A stretch of DNA of 28,620 bases from JBGOUV01 sp041477815 (GCA_041477815.1 JBGOUV010000030.1:1-28620); one strand, 5' to 3'; counted from the first letter of the stretch, positions 1-7,011 are shown. Numbers and translations are program-made. Notes: generated by a model from the sequence alone, not told the origin.

Positions 1-256
1 CAAGCAGAAATATCGCCAGCGCACTCCAGAAAATTACCCACCGCACCCGCGTTCGTTCTTCCGGCACGGGATACCCAACAAATACCAATAGCGACAGCAG
101 CACAAATGCCGCCGCCAAAGCCACCCCGCCAAATCGGGAAATCGGGGACTTGTGTGTGTGATGAAGCGGCCTCGCCGCCGCCCTAATGGTTATCCGCTGG
201 AGAACGGGAATCAGCGCCACTGTCGCCACAAACCCCAAAACGGCGCAAATTATCAA
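1..256 (-). CDS. WecA/MraY-like undecaprenyl-phosphate sugar-1-P transferase, N-terminal fragment
   Basis: The minus strand is open from about position 256 to the window edge and reads like the first 85 residues of a polyprenyl-phosphate N-acetylhexosamine-1-phosphate transferase (glycosyltransferase 4 family, integral membrane). A first hydrophobic helix (VLIICAVLGFVATVALIPVL) is followed by the cytoplasmic segment with HTHKSPISRFGGVAL, which resembles the family's H-x-x-P-I-P-R-x-G-G segment, and then by two more hydrophobic helices. Such enzymes load the first sugar onto undecaprenyl phosphate for cell-surface polysaccharides. The rest of the gene is off the window. No convincing start codon is visible: TTG at 256 or TTG at 238 is possible, but the 5' end coincides with the truncated 5' end of the opposite-strand mutS, so the true start may be lost at a junction. 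The family is clear from the motif; the exact substrate is not. Confidence 0.6.
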   Translation of the reverse strand, partial: MIICAVLGFVATVALIPVLQRITIRAAARPLHHTHKSPISRFGGVALAAAFVLLSLLVFVGYPVPEERTRVRWVIFWSALAIFLL

Positions 257-788
257 TACCGCGACGCCGGCCAGCCTGATCCTGCTCGATGAGATCGGAC
301 GCGGCACCTCCACCTTCGACGGCCTGGCCATCGCCTGGGCGGTGGTCGAGTACATCCACCAGCGGACGCGCGCCAAGACCTTGTTCGCTACCCATTACCA
401 CGAGCTAACAGAGCTTTCGCAGCTCCTGCCCGGGGTCCGCAACCTGCACGTGTCGGTGAAGGAGGCCGGCGACCAGATCATCTTCCTGCGCAAGGTGGAG
501 CCGGGAGCGGCCGACCGCAGCTACGGCATCGAGGTGGCGAGGCTGGCTGGACTGCCCCTGGCCGTGGTGGAGCGCGCCCGCGACGTACTGGCCCGGCACG
601 AAGAGCGCGAGCACACCGTCACCGAAGAGCTTTCGCCCGGCGCCGGGGCCGAGCACCCGGTCCAGATCTCCATCTTCACGCCGATAGATCACGGCGTCGT
701 CGAGCGCATCCGCGCCCTGAACGTCGATGAGCTGCGTCCCATCGACGCGTTGAACCTGCTGAGCGAGATCAAGAAGGGACTCGCGTGA
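240..788 (+). CDS. mutS: DNA mismatch repair ATPase MutS, C-terminal fragment
   Basis: This is the C-terminal part of MutS, the mismatch-recognition ATPase. Visible are the Walker B/signature block (SLILLDEIGRGTSTFDG), the helix AIAWAVVEYIH, the switch block TLFATHYHELTEL, and a C-terminal tail with the short dimerisation/helix-turn-helix-like end (IDALNLLSEIKKGLA). MutS-like sequence begins at about 237-243 (TAQIINTATPAS). Upstream of this the frame stays open to an ATG at 186 but loses all similarity, so about 650-700 residues, including the mismatch-binding domains and the Walker A loop, are missing. The stop overlaps the GTG start of anmK (GTGA), suggesting an original mutS-anmK operon. 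The truncation coincides with the 5' end of an opposite-strand transferase gene, so it is either an assembly junction or a genomic rearrangement. As it stands the product could not hydrolyse ATP. Confidence 0.85.
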   Translation, partial: TAQIINTATPASLILLDEIGRGTSTFDGLAIAWAVVEYIHQRTRAKTLFATHYHELTELSQLLPGVRNLHVSVKEAGDQIIFLRKVEPGAADRSYGIEVARLAGLPLAVVERARDVLARHEEREHTVTEELSPGAGAEHPVQISIFTPIDHGVVERIRALNVDELRPIDALNLLSEIKKGLA

Positions 789-1954
789 TTGTAGCCGGGG
801 TGATGAGCGGCACCTCCGCCGATGGCATCGACGTGGCCATCGTCGACGTGCGGGGCCGCCGGGTGCGGCCGCTGGCGCACTACAGCTTCCCTTATCCGCC
901 GGGGGCCCGGGAGGCGATCTTCGCCGTATCCAATGCCAATACCCATACCGCGCAGATCACCCGGCTCAACGTGCTGCTCGGCGAGTGGTTCGCCGCAGCG
1001 GTGCTGCGGGCGTGTCGCCGAGCCGGTATCCCGAAGCTGGACCTGATCGGATCGCACGGCCAGACCATCTACCATCAGGGGACGCCGCAGCGCCTGCTGG
1101 GCCGGCGGGTGGCCTGTACGCTCCAGATCGGCGAGCCGGCGGTGATCGCCGCGCGTACCGGGGTCCACGTGGTGGCCGATTTCCGGCCGGCCGATATGGC
1201 CGCCGGGGGCCAAGGCGCGCCGCTGGTCCCCTATGTGGACTACCTACTCTACCGCCACGCCCGCCGCAACCGTGTGGCGCTCAACATCGGCGGCATCGCC
1301 AACATTACTTCGCTGCCGGCCGGGGCGTCGCCGGATCGGGTGATCGCTTTCGACACCGGTCCGGGCAACATGGTCCTGGACGCTCTGGCCGCGCGCGGCA
1401 GCGGGGGGCGGCGGAGGTTTGACCGCGACGGGCGGATCGCCGCCCGAGGGCGCGTGGATCGGTCGCTGCTCGGTTCGCTGCTGGCAGATCCTTATTTTCG
1501 GCGGCGTCCCCCCAAGTCCGCAGGACGCGAGCAGTATGGGGCGGAGTTTGTGGCCGGGTTGCTGCGGCAGGGTCTGGCGGCGGCCGATCTGATGGCTACG
1601 GCGACGGCGTTCACCGCTGCTTCGATCGCGCTGGGCATCCGCCGCTTCGCCGTTTGGCCGGAGGAGCTTATCGTGTCGGGCGGAGGTCTGCGGAACCCTC
1701 AGATCATGGGACAGCTTGCCGCTTTTCTGCCGGGCGTGCGGATTTGTGACTCGGGCGAGTTCGGCATCGACAGCGATGCTAAGGAGGCTATCGCGTTCGC
1801 GGTGCTGGCGCATGAAACCTGGCGTCGGCGGCCTTCGAATCTGCCTTCAGCCACGGGGGCGCGGCAGGGGGTCATCTTGGGGAAGGTCGTCTACGCTGGT
1901 GGGGCGGCAGCACGGAACCGCGACCGTCAGGGACCGGATGTGGAGGCGGGCTGA
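785..1954 (+). CDS. anmK: Anhydro-N-acetylmuramic acid kinase AnmK
   Basis: AnmK phosphorylates and opens 1,6-anhydro-MurNAc, giving MurNAc-6-phosphate in cytoplasmic peptidoglycan recycling. The 389-residue product has the family's N-terminal phosphate-binding motif GVMSGTSADGID (residues 5-16), the block GQTIYHQGTP, LQIGEPAVIAARTGVHVVADFR, and the ASKHA-fold segments NIGGIANIT and AFDTGPGNMVLDA. Its length is normal for the family. The start is a GTG that overlaps the mutS stop, implying translational coupling. The last 13 residues (RNRDRQGPDVEAG) are encoded by the left arm and loop of a hairpin repeat at 1915-1982. That tail is therefore probably an addition from the repeat rather than part of the ancestral protein. 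Assignment is confident. Confidence 0.93.
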   Translation: MIVAGVMSGTSADGIDVAIVDVRGRRVRPLAHYSFPYPPGAREAIFAVSNANTHTAQITRLNVLLGEWFAAAVLRACRRAGIPKLDLIGSHGQTIYHQGTPQRLLGRRVACTLQIGEPAVIAARTGVHVVADFRPADMAAGGQGAPLVPYVDYLLYRHARRNRVALNIGGIANITSLPAGASPDRVIAFDTGPGNMVLDALAARGSGGRRRFDRDGRIAARGRVDRSLLGSLLADPYFRRRPPKSAGREQYGAEFVAGLLRQGLAAADLMATATAFTAASIALGIRRFAVWPEELIVSGGGLRNPQIMGQLAAFLPGVRICDSGEFGIDSDAKEAIAFAVLAHETWRRRPSNLPSATGARQGVILGKVVYAGGAAARNRDRQGPDVEAG

Positions 1955-1982
1955 ACCATCCGCTCCCTGACGGTCGCGGTTC
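1915..1982. repeat. Long inverted repeat (hairpin) spanning the anmK stop codon
   Basis: A perfect 19-bp inverted repeat (arms 1915-1933 and 1964-1982, GAACCGCGACCGTCAGGGA and its complement) is continued inward, after one C/C mismatch, by a further 6-bp arm (CGGATG 1935-1940 / CATCCG 1957-1962). This leaves a 16-nt loop that contains the anmK stop TGA (1952-1954). A 24-nt stretch from the right arm (1963-1986) recurs with 22 identities at 17795-17818, so this is a dispersed element. It ends 4 bp before a -10-like hexamer of the next gene. There is no T-tract, so a role as intrinsic terminator is uncertain. I recall similar sequence scattered between genes of Solibacter-type genomes, but cannot verify this here. 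Confidence 0.85.
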
Positions 1983-1986
1983 GGTG

Positions 1987-1992
1987 TACAAT
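1987..1992 (+). promoter_or_regulatory. -10-like hexamer TACAAT upstream of the propeller/PHP gene
   Basis: TACAAT lies 10 nt before the ATG at 2003 and directly after the hairpin repeat. No good -35 is seen; the expected position falls inside the repeat arm. No Shine-Dalgarno sequence separates it from the start, so the transcript would have a leader of only a few bases. Confidence 0.4.
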
Positions 1993-2002
1993 CCCGTTCA
2001 GT

Positions 2003-4774
2003 ATGAGGCGACTACTGGTTGTTTTGGCGGGCTTGGTTCTGGCCGGATGGGCGGTTTCGCGGGGTTTGGTGGCGTTACAGACGGCGCCGCCGGCGCCGGC
2101 GGGCGTGACACTGCTGGTCACGCTGGGCCTCGGCGCTAGAGAGGCGGAGCGATGGGACGGATCGGTGCAGGCTGCCGGCGGCCGTCTGCTGGGACTCGAG
2201 GGGCGCCAGTTCTCGGAAGGGGATCAGATCCTGGGCCCGAACCGCTGGCGTTGCTCGAACCGCCGCGACCAGGTCGCTCCTTATGCCGACATCCACTACA
2301 CGGAGATGCGGCCGGGATCGCAGCCTGCGGTGTTGTTTCAGCCCGTCGGCGTGTGGGTTACGGCGGAGCCCTCGGCGCGCCTGGCCTTTGAGACTTCGCA
2401 GGGGAAGTGGGAACTGGCCGTTGCGGGCATCGGCGAAGCGCCGGCGCGGTTTCTGAATGGCCGGGTGGAGGTTCGGCGCGCCGCCAGCGTCGAAAAGCTG
2501 AGCACTACTACGTATGAGGATGACGAACCGTCCCTGGTCGCGCACCGCGACGGCTCGCTCTCGGTGGCCTGGGTGGCCTACCGGGACCGCGGCGACCGCG
2601 TCCTGGTGAGGACCCGGCGCAACGGGGTATGGGCCGGACCCATAGAAGTCACCACGCAGCCGGCCGACATCTTCCGCACCGCCGCCGCCGAGGATGCCGA
2701 CGGCAACCTGTGGGTGTTCTGGAGCGAGCGCGACAATCAGCAATGGCGCCTGCGCGGCCGGATGCGCAGGGGCGACCGGTGGGAGACCGCGGTCTGGCTC
2801 AGCGACGTGGGATCGAGCACGTTTCACCGCGCCGCGTCGGGCGGGGGGCGCGTGTTTGTAGTCTGGCAGAGCTTCCGCAACGGACAGAGCGACATCTATT
2901 TCCGGAGCCTGGAGCGCGGGGTCTGGTCGCCGGCCGAGCGGGTGAGCGAATCGCCGGCCAATGACTGGGAGCCCGCGGTGGCGGCGTCCAGCGACGGCGC
3001 CGCCTTCTTCGCCTGGGACGGCTACGACCGCGGGAACTACGACGTCTTCTTCCGTTCCTGGCGCGAGGGGCGTCTCAGCGGGGTCGCTTCCGTCACCAAC
3101 TCGCCCCGGTTCGAGGCGCATGCCGCGGTGGCGGTGGACGCGCAGGGCCGCCCCTGGGTGGCCTGGGATCGGGGCGGCGTCAATTGGGGCAAGGACACCG
3201 GCTTCCTCGTACCCGTGCCGCTCGCCGTTCCCCTGCATCAGGAGCGGGATGTAGCCCTGGCGGTGCAGCAGGGTGGCCAGTGGCTGGAGCCGGCCACGCC
3301 GTTTGCGGCCCTGCCGGGCAACGCCGAGCACCCCTCGCTCGCCTTCGACGGTCGGGGGGGGCTGAGCATGGTCTTCCGTCATTGGACCCGCCGCAATGCT
3401 CGTACCATCGGCAGTCCCATGGCCTGGGAAAACTACCTCACCCGCTGGGACGGCAGCGCGTGGTCCGAGCCCGCGCCGCTGGCTCACAGCGCGGGGTCCA
3501 TCGAGAAGAATCCCGCCCTCGCCCGCGACGCTTCTGGAGACCTCTGGGCCGCCTGGATGACCGACGAGCGCCCCTTCGCCACCCAGGTCCCGGTGAACGG
3601 GGAGGTCTACGCCGCGAAGCTCGGTTCGGGCGGAGCCGCGCCGCCGGTCGTGCCGCGCCGCGAATCGCCGGTGGAGGCGATTCCGGTCCACTTCACCGAG
3701 ACTGCCGACGTACGGGCCATCCGGTCCCACGTGCTGGAGGCCGCCGGACGCCGCTACCGTATCTATCGCGGCGACATGCACCGCCACACCGACGTCTCGC
3801 AGGATTTCAAATACGACGGGTCCCTGCTGGAGGTCTACCGGTACGCCCTCGACGCCGCCGGCTTCGATTACATCGCCCCCACCGACCACCAAGGCGGCTT
3901 CGATCAGGAATTCACCTGGTGGCAAAACCAGAAACTGGTGGACCTGTTTTTCCAGCCCGGCCGCTTCACGCCTCTATTTGCCTACGAGCGGAGCATCCCC
4001 TATCCCAACGGGCACCGCAACGTCATCTTCGCCCACCGGGGCGTCCGCACGCTGCCCGTCCCGGAAGACGAGCGCCTCGGCAAGACCGGCGCGGCGCAGC
4101 TCTACGAGTACCTGCGCAAGAATCGCGGCATCTCCATGCCCCACTCTTCGGCCACGGCGCAGGGCACCGACTGGCGCGACAACGATCCCGTGGTGGAGCC
4201 TCTCATGGAGATTTATCAGGGTTACCGCACCAGCTATGAATACGAAGGCGCGCCCCGCGCCGCCACCACCCTCAATCCCACGGCCCAGAAGAGCGGCTGG
4301 CAGCCCGAAGGCTTCTGGTGGAAGGCCCTGGCCAAGGGGTACAAGCTGGGGGTGCAGTCGAGCTCGGACCACTGGTCCACGCACATCTCCTACGCCTGCC
4401 TGATTACCGACGATTTCAGCCGCGAGGGTCTGCTCGACGCCATCCGCCGCCGCCACTCCTACGGCGCCACCGACAACATCATCCTCAATTTCCGCGCCCG
4501 CTCGGGCGGCGCCACCTACCTGATGGGCGACGTCTTCTCAGCAGCCGCTGCTCCGCAGATCACGGTCCGAGTGATAGGCACCGGCCCGATTCACCAGATC
4601 GACCTGATCAAGAACCAGAGGTTCGTCTACACGGTGCGGCCGGGCACGAAAGAGGCGGGCTTCGAGTTCACCGACCAGGAGTTTGGCGCGGGCGAGAGCT
4701 GGTACTACGTGCGGGTGCTCCAGCAGGACGGCCAGATCGCCTGGAGCTCGCCGCTATGGATTACGAAGAAGTAG
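2003..4774 (+). CDS. Secreted protein with BNR-type propeller and C-terminal PHP metallophosphoesterase-like domain
   Basis: The 923-residue product starts with a signal peptide or membrane anchor (MRRLLVVLAGLVLAGWAVSRG). Residues from about 165 to 530 consist of repeated blades with Asp-box-like pieces (DADGNLWVFWSE, DGAAFFAWDGYD, DAQGRPWVAWDR, DASGDLWAAWMT), a sialidase/BNR-like beta-propeller. From about 585 a PHP-superfamily domain begins with GDMHRHTD (His593, His595, Asp597) and APTDHQGG (Asp628, His629), typical metal ligands, followed by MPHSSAT and a late SSDHWSTH segment. The PHP part resembles DUF3604-type proteins. The arrangement suggests an exported metal-dependent hydrolase with a sugar- or polymer-binding propeller; substrate unknown. 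The 3' end overlaps the converging selenoprotein gene by 14 nt. Domain calls rest on motifs alone, and the combination is not one I can name. Confidence 0.75.
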   Translation: MRRLLVVLAGLVLAGWAVSRGLVALQTAPPAPAGVTLLVTLGLGAREAERWDGSVQAAGGRLLGLEGRQFSEGDQILGPNRWRCSNRRDQVAPYADIHYTEMRPGSQPAVLFQPVGVWVTAEPSARLAFETSQGKWELAVAGIGEAPARFLNGRVEVRRAASVEKLSTTTYEDDEPSLVAHRDGSLSVAWVAYRDRGDRVLVRTRRNGVWAGPIEVTTQPADIFRTAAAEDADGNLWVFWSERDNQQWRLRGRMRRGDRWETAVWLSDVGSSTFHRAASGGGRVFVVWQSFRNGQSDIYFRSLERGVWSPAERVSESPANDWEPAVAASSDGAAFFAWDGYDRGNYDVFFRSWREGRLSGVASVTNSPRFEAHAAVAVDAQGRPWVAWDRGGVNWGKDTGFLVPVPLAVPLHQERDVALAVQQGGQWLEPATPFAALPGNAEHPSLAFDGRGGLSMVFRHWTRRNARTIGSPMAWENYLTRWDGSAWSEPAPLAHSAGSIEKNPALARDASGDLWAAWMTDERPFATQVPVNGEVYAAKLGSGGAAPPVVPRRESPVEAIPVHFTETADVRAIRSHVLEAAGRRYRIYRGDMHRHTDVSQDFKYDGSLLEVYRYALDAAGFDYIAPTDHQGGFDQEFTWWQNQKLVDLFFQPGRFTPLFAYERSIPYPNGHRNVIFAHRGVRTLPVPEDERLGKTGAAQLYEYLRKNRGISMPHSSATAQGTDWRDNDPVVEPLMEIYQGYRTSYEYEGAPRAATTLNPTAQKSGWQPEGFWWKALAKGYKLGVQSSSDHWSTHISYACLITDDFSREGLLDAIRRRHSYGATDNIILNFRARSGGATYLMGDVFSAAAAPQITVRVIGTGPIHQIDLIKNQRFVYTVRPGTKEAGFEFTDQEFGAGESWYYVRVLQQDGQIAWSSPLWITKK

Positions 4775-5459
4775 CGATGGCGTCCAGATACGCGGCGATG
4801 ACCGGGTGGGAGGGCGGCGCCAACTGCGGTTGAAACAAGGTGGCCACAAAGAAACGGTGTCCCGGGAGCTCCACCCCCCGCACCTCTCCCGCCTCCCCTA
4901 ACGCGCTGACCCGCAGCCCCGCCAGTTCCAAGGCCTCCCTATAGTCCGGGTTGACCTCGTAGTTGCAGAAGAACTCTTCGGAAACCTCCTCGCGCCCGTA
5001 GGCGGCGTACAGCCGGGTCCCCGGCAGGATCCGGACCGGGCAGGCCCCCGACAGCTTCGGAGCTCCCTCCGCTCGGTGCGGCGCCGGGCACGTCACGGGC
5101 ACGATCAGGTAGTTGCGGGAGGAATGGCCGTACTCGGCGTGATCGGCATCGGTAAGTCCCAATACGTTGCGGCCATACTCTACCAGAGTATGCTGGAAGC
5201 CGCCTCAGGTGCCGACGAACGGCCAGTCCCGGCGGCGGGCGAACTCCACCGCGCGGAGGGCCCCCTCCATGCTTTGGTAGGGGCTTCCCGGAGACAGCCA
5301 CAGGCCGTCATAACGGGCCAGGGTTTCGGGGTCCTGGAGCACCGCGGGGGTGGGGACCCACTCCACTTCCGCTCCGGCGTGCCGCAGCGCGGTGTTGGTG
5401 GCGTGGTGGGAGTGAAACTGCGGGTTGAAGTCTCCTACCACTCCTATGCGGATGGACAC
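4761..5459 (-). CDS. CTP-synthase C-terminal-region-related selenoprotein (class I GATase-like), Sec85
   Basis: One frame runs from a GTG at 5459 to TAA at 4763-4761, interrupted only by a TGA at 5207-5205 (codon 85). Upstream it reads SIRIGVVGDFNPQFHSHHATN ... YDGLWLSPGSPYQSMEGAL ... WPFVGT. Downstream it reads GGFQHTLVEYGRNVLGLTDADH ... EEFFCNYEVNPDY ... RFFVATLFQPQ. This is the class I glutamine amidotransferase fold related to the CTP synthase C-terminal half, and TGA sits exactly where GTCGGFQ-type relatives have the nucleophile cysteine. A SECIS-like hairpin follows at once, so I read TGA as selenocysteine and the protein as 232 residues. The usual F-H-P-E end of the triad is FQPQ here, so ordinary glutaminase activity is doubtful. 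I recall an NCBI family called a CTP synthase C-terminal region-related (seleno)protein but cannot check it. A nonsense mutation or base error is the alternative. The frame upstream of 5459 runs into bfr and is not coding. Confidence 0.8.
5169..5203 (-). promoter_or_regulatory. Predicted bacterial SECIS stem-loop 3' of the in-frame UGA
   Basis: Reading the minus strand, the RNA after UGA has an outer 5-bp stem (GCGGC 5203-5199 with GCCGC 5173-5169), a 6-nt 5' bulge UUCCAG, a perfect 7-bp inner stem (CAUACUC 5192-5186 with GAGUAUG 5180-5174) and the 5-nt loop UGGUA. The apical loop starts 19 nt after the UGA and has G as its second base. As I recall them, the bSECIS rules are 16-37 nt spacing, a small loop and a G in the first two loop positions; all are met. 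Confidence 0.78.
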
Positions 5460-5465
5460 AGCAGT

Positions 5466-5471
5466 ATTGTA
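5466..5471 (-). promoter_or_regulatory. -10-like hexamer TACAAT, 6 nt before the selenoprotein GTG
   Basis: On the minus strand TACAAT (5471-5466) is followed by six bases and then the GTG start at 5459, so initiation about 7 nt downstream of the -10 would fall on the start codon itself. No Shine-Dalgarno sequence lies between. This supports the GTG start and a separate promoter from bfr. Confidence 0.5.
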
Positions 5472-5504
5472 GAGGTGAATGGGGGCGGGGTGTCGATCCA
5501 AGAA

Positions 5505-5520
5505 CGGCCCAAGCGGGCCG
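5505..5520 (-). terminator. Weak hairpin between bfr and the selenoprotein gene
   Basis: A 6-bp stem CGGCCC/GGGCCG with a 4-nt loop lies 22 nt past the bfr stop. On the minus strand it is followed by GTTCTT rather than a long T-tract, so it is at best a weak intrinsic terminator. Confidence 0.25.
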
Positions 5521-5541
5521 GTCCATAGGGTGTGCGGCGGG

Positions 5542-6012
5542 CTACTCGTGGATTTGCTGGGAGAGGTACAGCTCCAGACCGATCTCTTTGACGATCCCCA
5601 ACTGGGCTTCCAGGTAATCGACGTGCTCCTCTTCGTCGACCAGGATCTCCTCGAACAGCTCGCGGGAAGCGTTATCGCCGGCATCGGTCGCGAGTTTGAT
5701 GGCGTCGTTCAGTTGGGGCAGCGCCCGCATCTCCAGGGCCAGGTCGCTCTCCAGTTGCTGCTTCACGTTGGACCCGATCTTGATCGGATGCAGGTCGGTC
5801 ATGTTGGGGGCGCCCTCCAGGAACAGAATCCGCTCCAGGAGTTTCTCAGCGTGCTTCATCTCCTCGATGGATTCCTGCCTCTGCTTCTTGGCCAGTTTCT
5901 CGTAGCCCCAGTTGTGACACATGGAGGAATGCAGGAAGTACTGGTTAATAGCGGTGAGCTCGGCCTTCAGGGATTCGTTGAGGGCCTTCAGAACCTTGTC
6001 GTTGCCTTTCAT
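5542..6012 (-). CDS. bfr: Bacterioferritin
   Basis: Bacterioferritin is a cytoplasmic 24-subunit iron-storage cage with a ferroxidase centre and haem at subunit dimer interfaces. The 156-residue product has normal length and all expected di-iron ligands: Glu18, Glu51, His54, Glu94, Glu127 and His130 (the last two in VDEEEHVDYLE). Met52, the axial haem ligand that separates bacterioferritin from plain ferritin, is present in EEMKHAEKLLERILFLEG. The ATG at 6012 is preceded by TAGAAT seven bases upstream, in the 21-nt gap after the SMP-30 gene, so it probably has its own promoter and an almost leaderless mRNA. The selenoprotein gene follows on the same strand after 82 nt. Very secure call. Confidence 0.97.
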   Translation of the reverse strand: MKGNDKVLKALNESLKAELTAINQYFLHSSMCHNWGYEKLAKKQRQESIEEMKHAEKLLERILFLEGAPNMTDLHPIKIGSNVKQQLESDLALEMRALPQLNDAIKLATDAGDNASRELFEEILVDEEEHVDYLEAQLGIVKEIGLELYLSQQIHE

Positions 6013-6019
6013 AGCAACT

Positions 6020-6025
6020 ATTCTA
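6020..6025 (-). promoter_or_regulatory. -10-like hexamer TAGAAT, 7 nt before bfr
   Basis: TAGAAT (6025-6020, minus strand) is followed by AGTTGCT and then the bfr ATG. There is no recognisable -35 at 17 bp and no Shine-Dalgarno sequence. The spacing predicts initiation at the start codon. Confidence 0.5.
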
Positions 6026-6033
6026 ACATCGAG

Positions 6034-7005
6034 TTACGGCAGCTTGATCCGGTATAGCCCCGTGCGTGCGGTCATATAGAGGCTCTTGCCATCGGCGTCG
6101 CCCCAATTGCAGTTGGCCGGCGTCTCCGGCGGCTGGATCGTGCCCAGATGCTTCCCGTCCGGGGAAATCACCCAGATGCCGCCGGGGCCTGTGCCGTAGA
6201 GATTCCCCCGCCGGTCCAGCTTCAGGCCGTCGGGGACGCCATCGGCCTGTTCCTTGGTCACGTCGTAGAACACGCGGCCGTTGGCCAGGGCGCCATCCGC
6301 CTTCACGTCGTAGACCATCCAGATCTTGCGGGCGGCGTCGGAATTAGCAATATACAGCTTCTTCTCATCCGGCGAAAAGCCCAGGCCGTTGGGGCGGGTC
6401 AGGTCTTTGACCAGCAACTCCAGTTTGCCCGCCTTGGTCAGCCGGTAGACGCCATTGAACTTCAGCTCCTTGGCCGGGTCGTCGTCCTGTTTGGCGAACC
6501 CGTAGGGCGGATCGGTGAAGTAGAGGTCGCCGTTCCTCTTGTAGACCGCATCGTTGGGGCTGTTGAGCCGATGGCCCTCGAAACGGTCGGCCAGGACGGT
6601 GATGCTGCCGTCTTTTTCGGTGCGGGCCATGCGGCGGTTGCCGTGCTCGCACGACACCAGGCGGCCCTGCGCGTCCAGGATCAGCCCGTTCGACCCGACG
6701 AACTGGCCGCTGGGAAACGTCCCGGGAAATACCGGCTTGCGAAACGTGGTCACCTTGCCGTCGGGGGTCCACTTCAGGATGGCATTGGCGGGGATGTCGC
6801 TGAACAGCAGATGTCCGCCGCCGTCCTTGACCCAGATGGGTCCCTCGATGAACTGGAATCCGCCGGCGAGCTTTTCGATTTTGGCCGCGGGGGGAATCAG
6901 CTTGTCCAGGGCGGGATCGGTCCGCTGGATTTTTCCCACGTCCGGGTTTTGGGCCACGACCGCACCTCCTATGTTGAGCAGGGCTAGCAGGAGTCGTTTT
7001 TGCAT
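6034..7005 (-). CDS. Secreted SMP-30/gluconolactonase-family beta-propeller
   Basis: The 323-residue product begins with a signal peptide (MQKRLLLALLNIGGAVVAQ, cleavage likely after AVVA or AQ), pointing to the periplasm. It has the six-bladed SMP-30/gluconolaconase/LRE fold signatures: the metal-binding Glu in FIEGPIWVKDGG, SNGLILDAQGRLVSCEHGNRR, LNSPNDAVYKRNGDLYFTDPPYGF, RPNGLGFSPDEKKLYIANSD, and the catalytic region DGVPDGLKLDRRGNLY. Members hydrolyse sugar lactones such as gluconolactone with a divalent metal; the true substrate here is unknown. It lies 9 nt downstream of the hybrid kinase stop on the same strand but has its own TAGAAT. A second family member is at 23730-24608. Confidence 0.9.
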   Translation of the reverse strand: MQKRLLLALLNIGGAVVAQNPDVGKIQRTDPALDKLIPPAAKIEKLAGGFQFIEGPIWVKDGGGHLLFSDIPANAILKWTPDGKVTTFRKPVFPGTFPSGQFVGSNGLILDAQGRLVSCEHGNRRMARTEKDGSITVLADRFEGHRLNSPNDAVYKRNGDLYFTDPPYGFAKQDDDPAKELKFNGVYRLTKAGKLELLVKDLTRPNGLGFSPDEKKLYIANSDAARKIWMVYDVKADGALANGRVFYDVTKEQADGVPDGLKLDRRGNLYGTGPGGIWVISPDGKHLGTIQPPETPANCNWGDADGKSLYMTARTGLYRIKLP

Positions 7006-7011
7006 GACACC

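Noticed and set aside
2075..3925. Long minus-strand open frames over the propeller/PHP gene and similar antisense frames elsewhere
   Set aside because: They are products of high GC with few stop codons. They lack motifs and have the reversed codon-position bias expected of shadows.
5460..5684. Upstream extension of the selenoprotein frame to an ATG at 5684
   Set aside because: It is antisense-free but overlaps bfr in another frame, reads as low-complexity Ser/Thr/Pro sequence, and lacks family similarity. The GTG at 5459 with a nearby TACAAT fits better.
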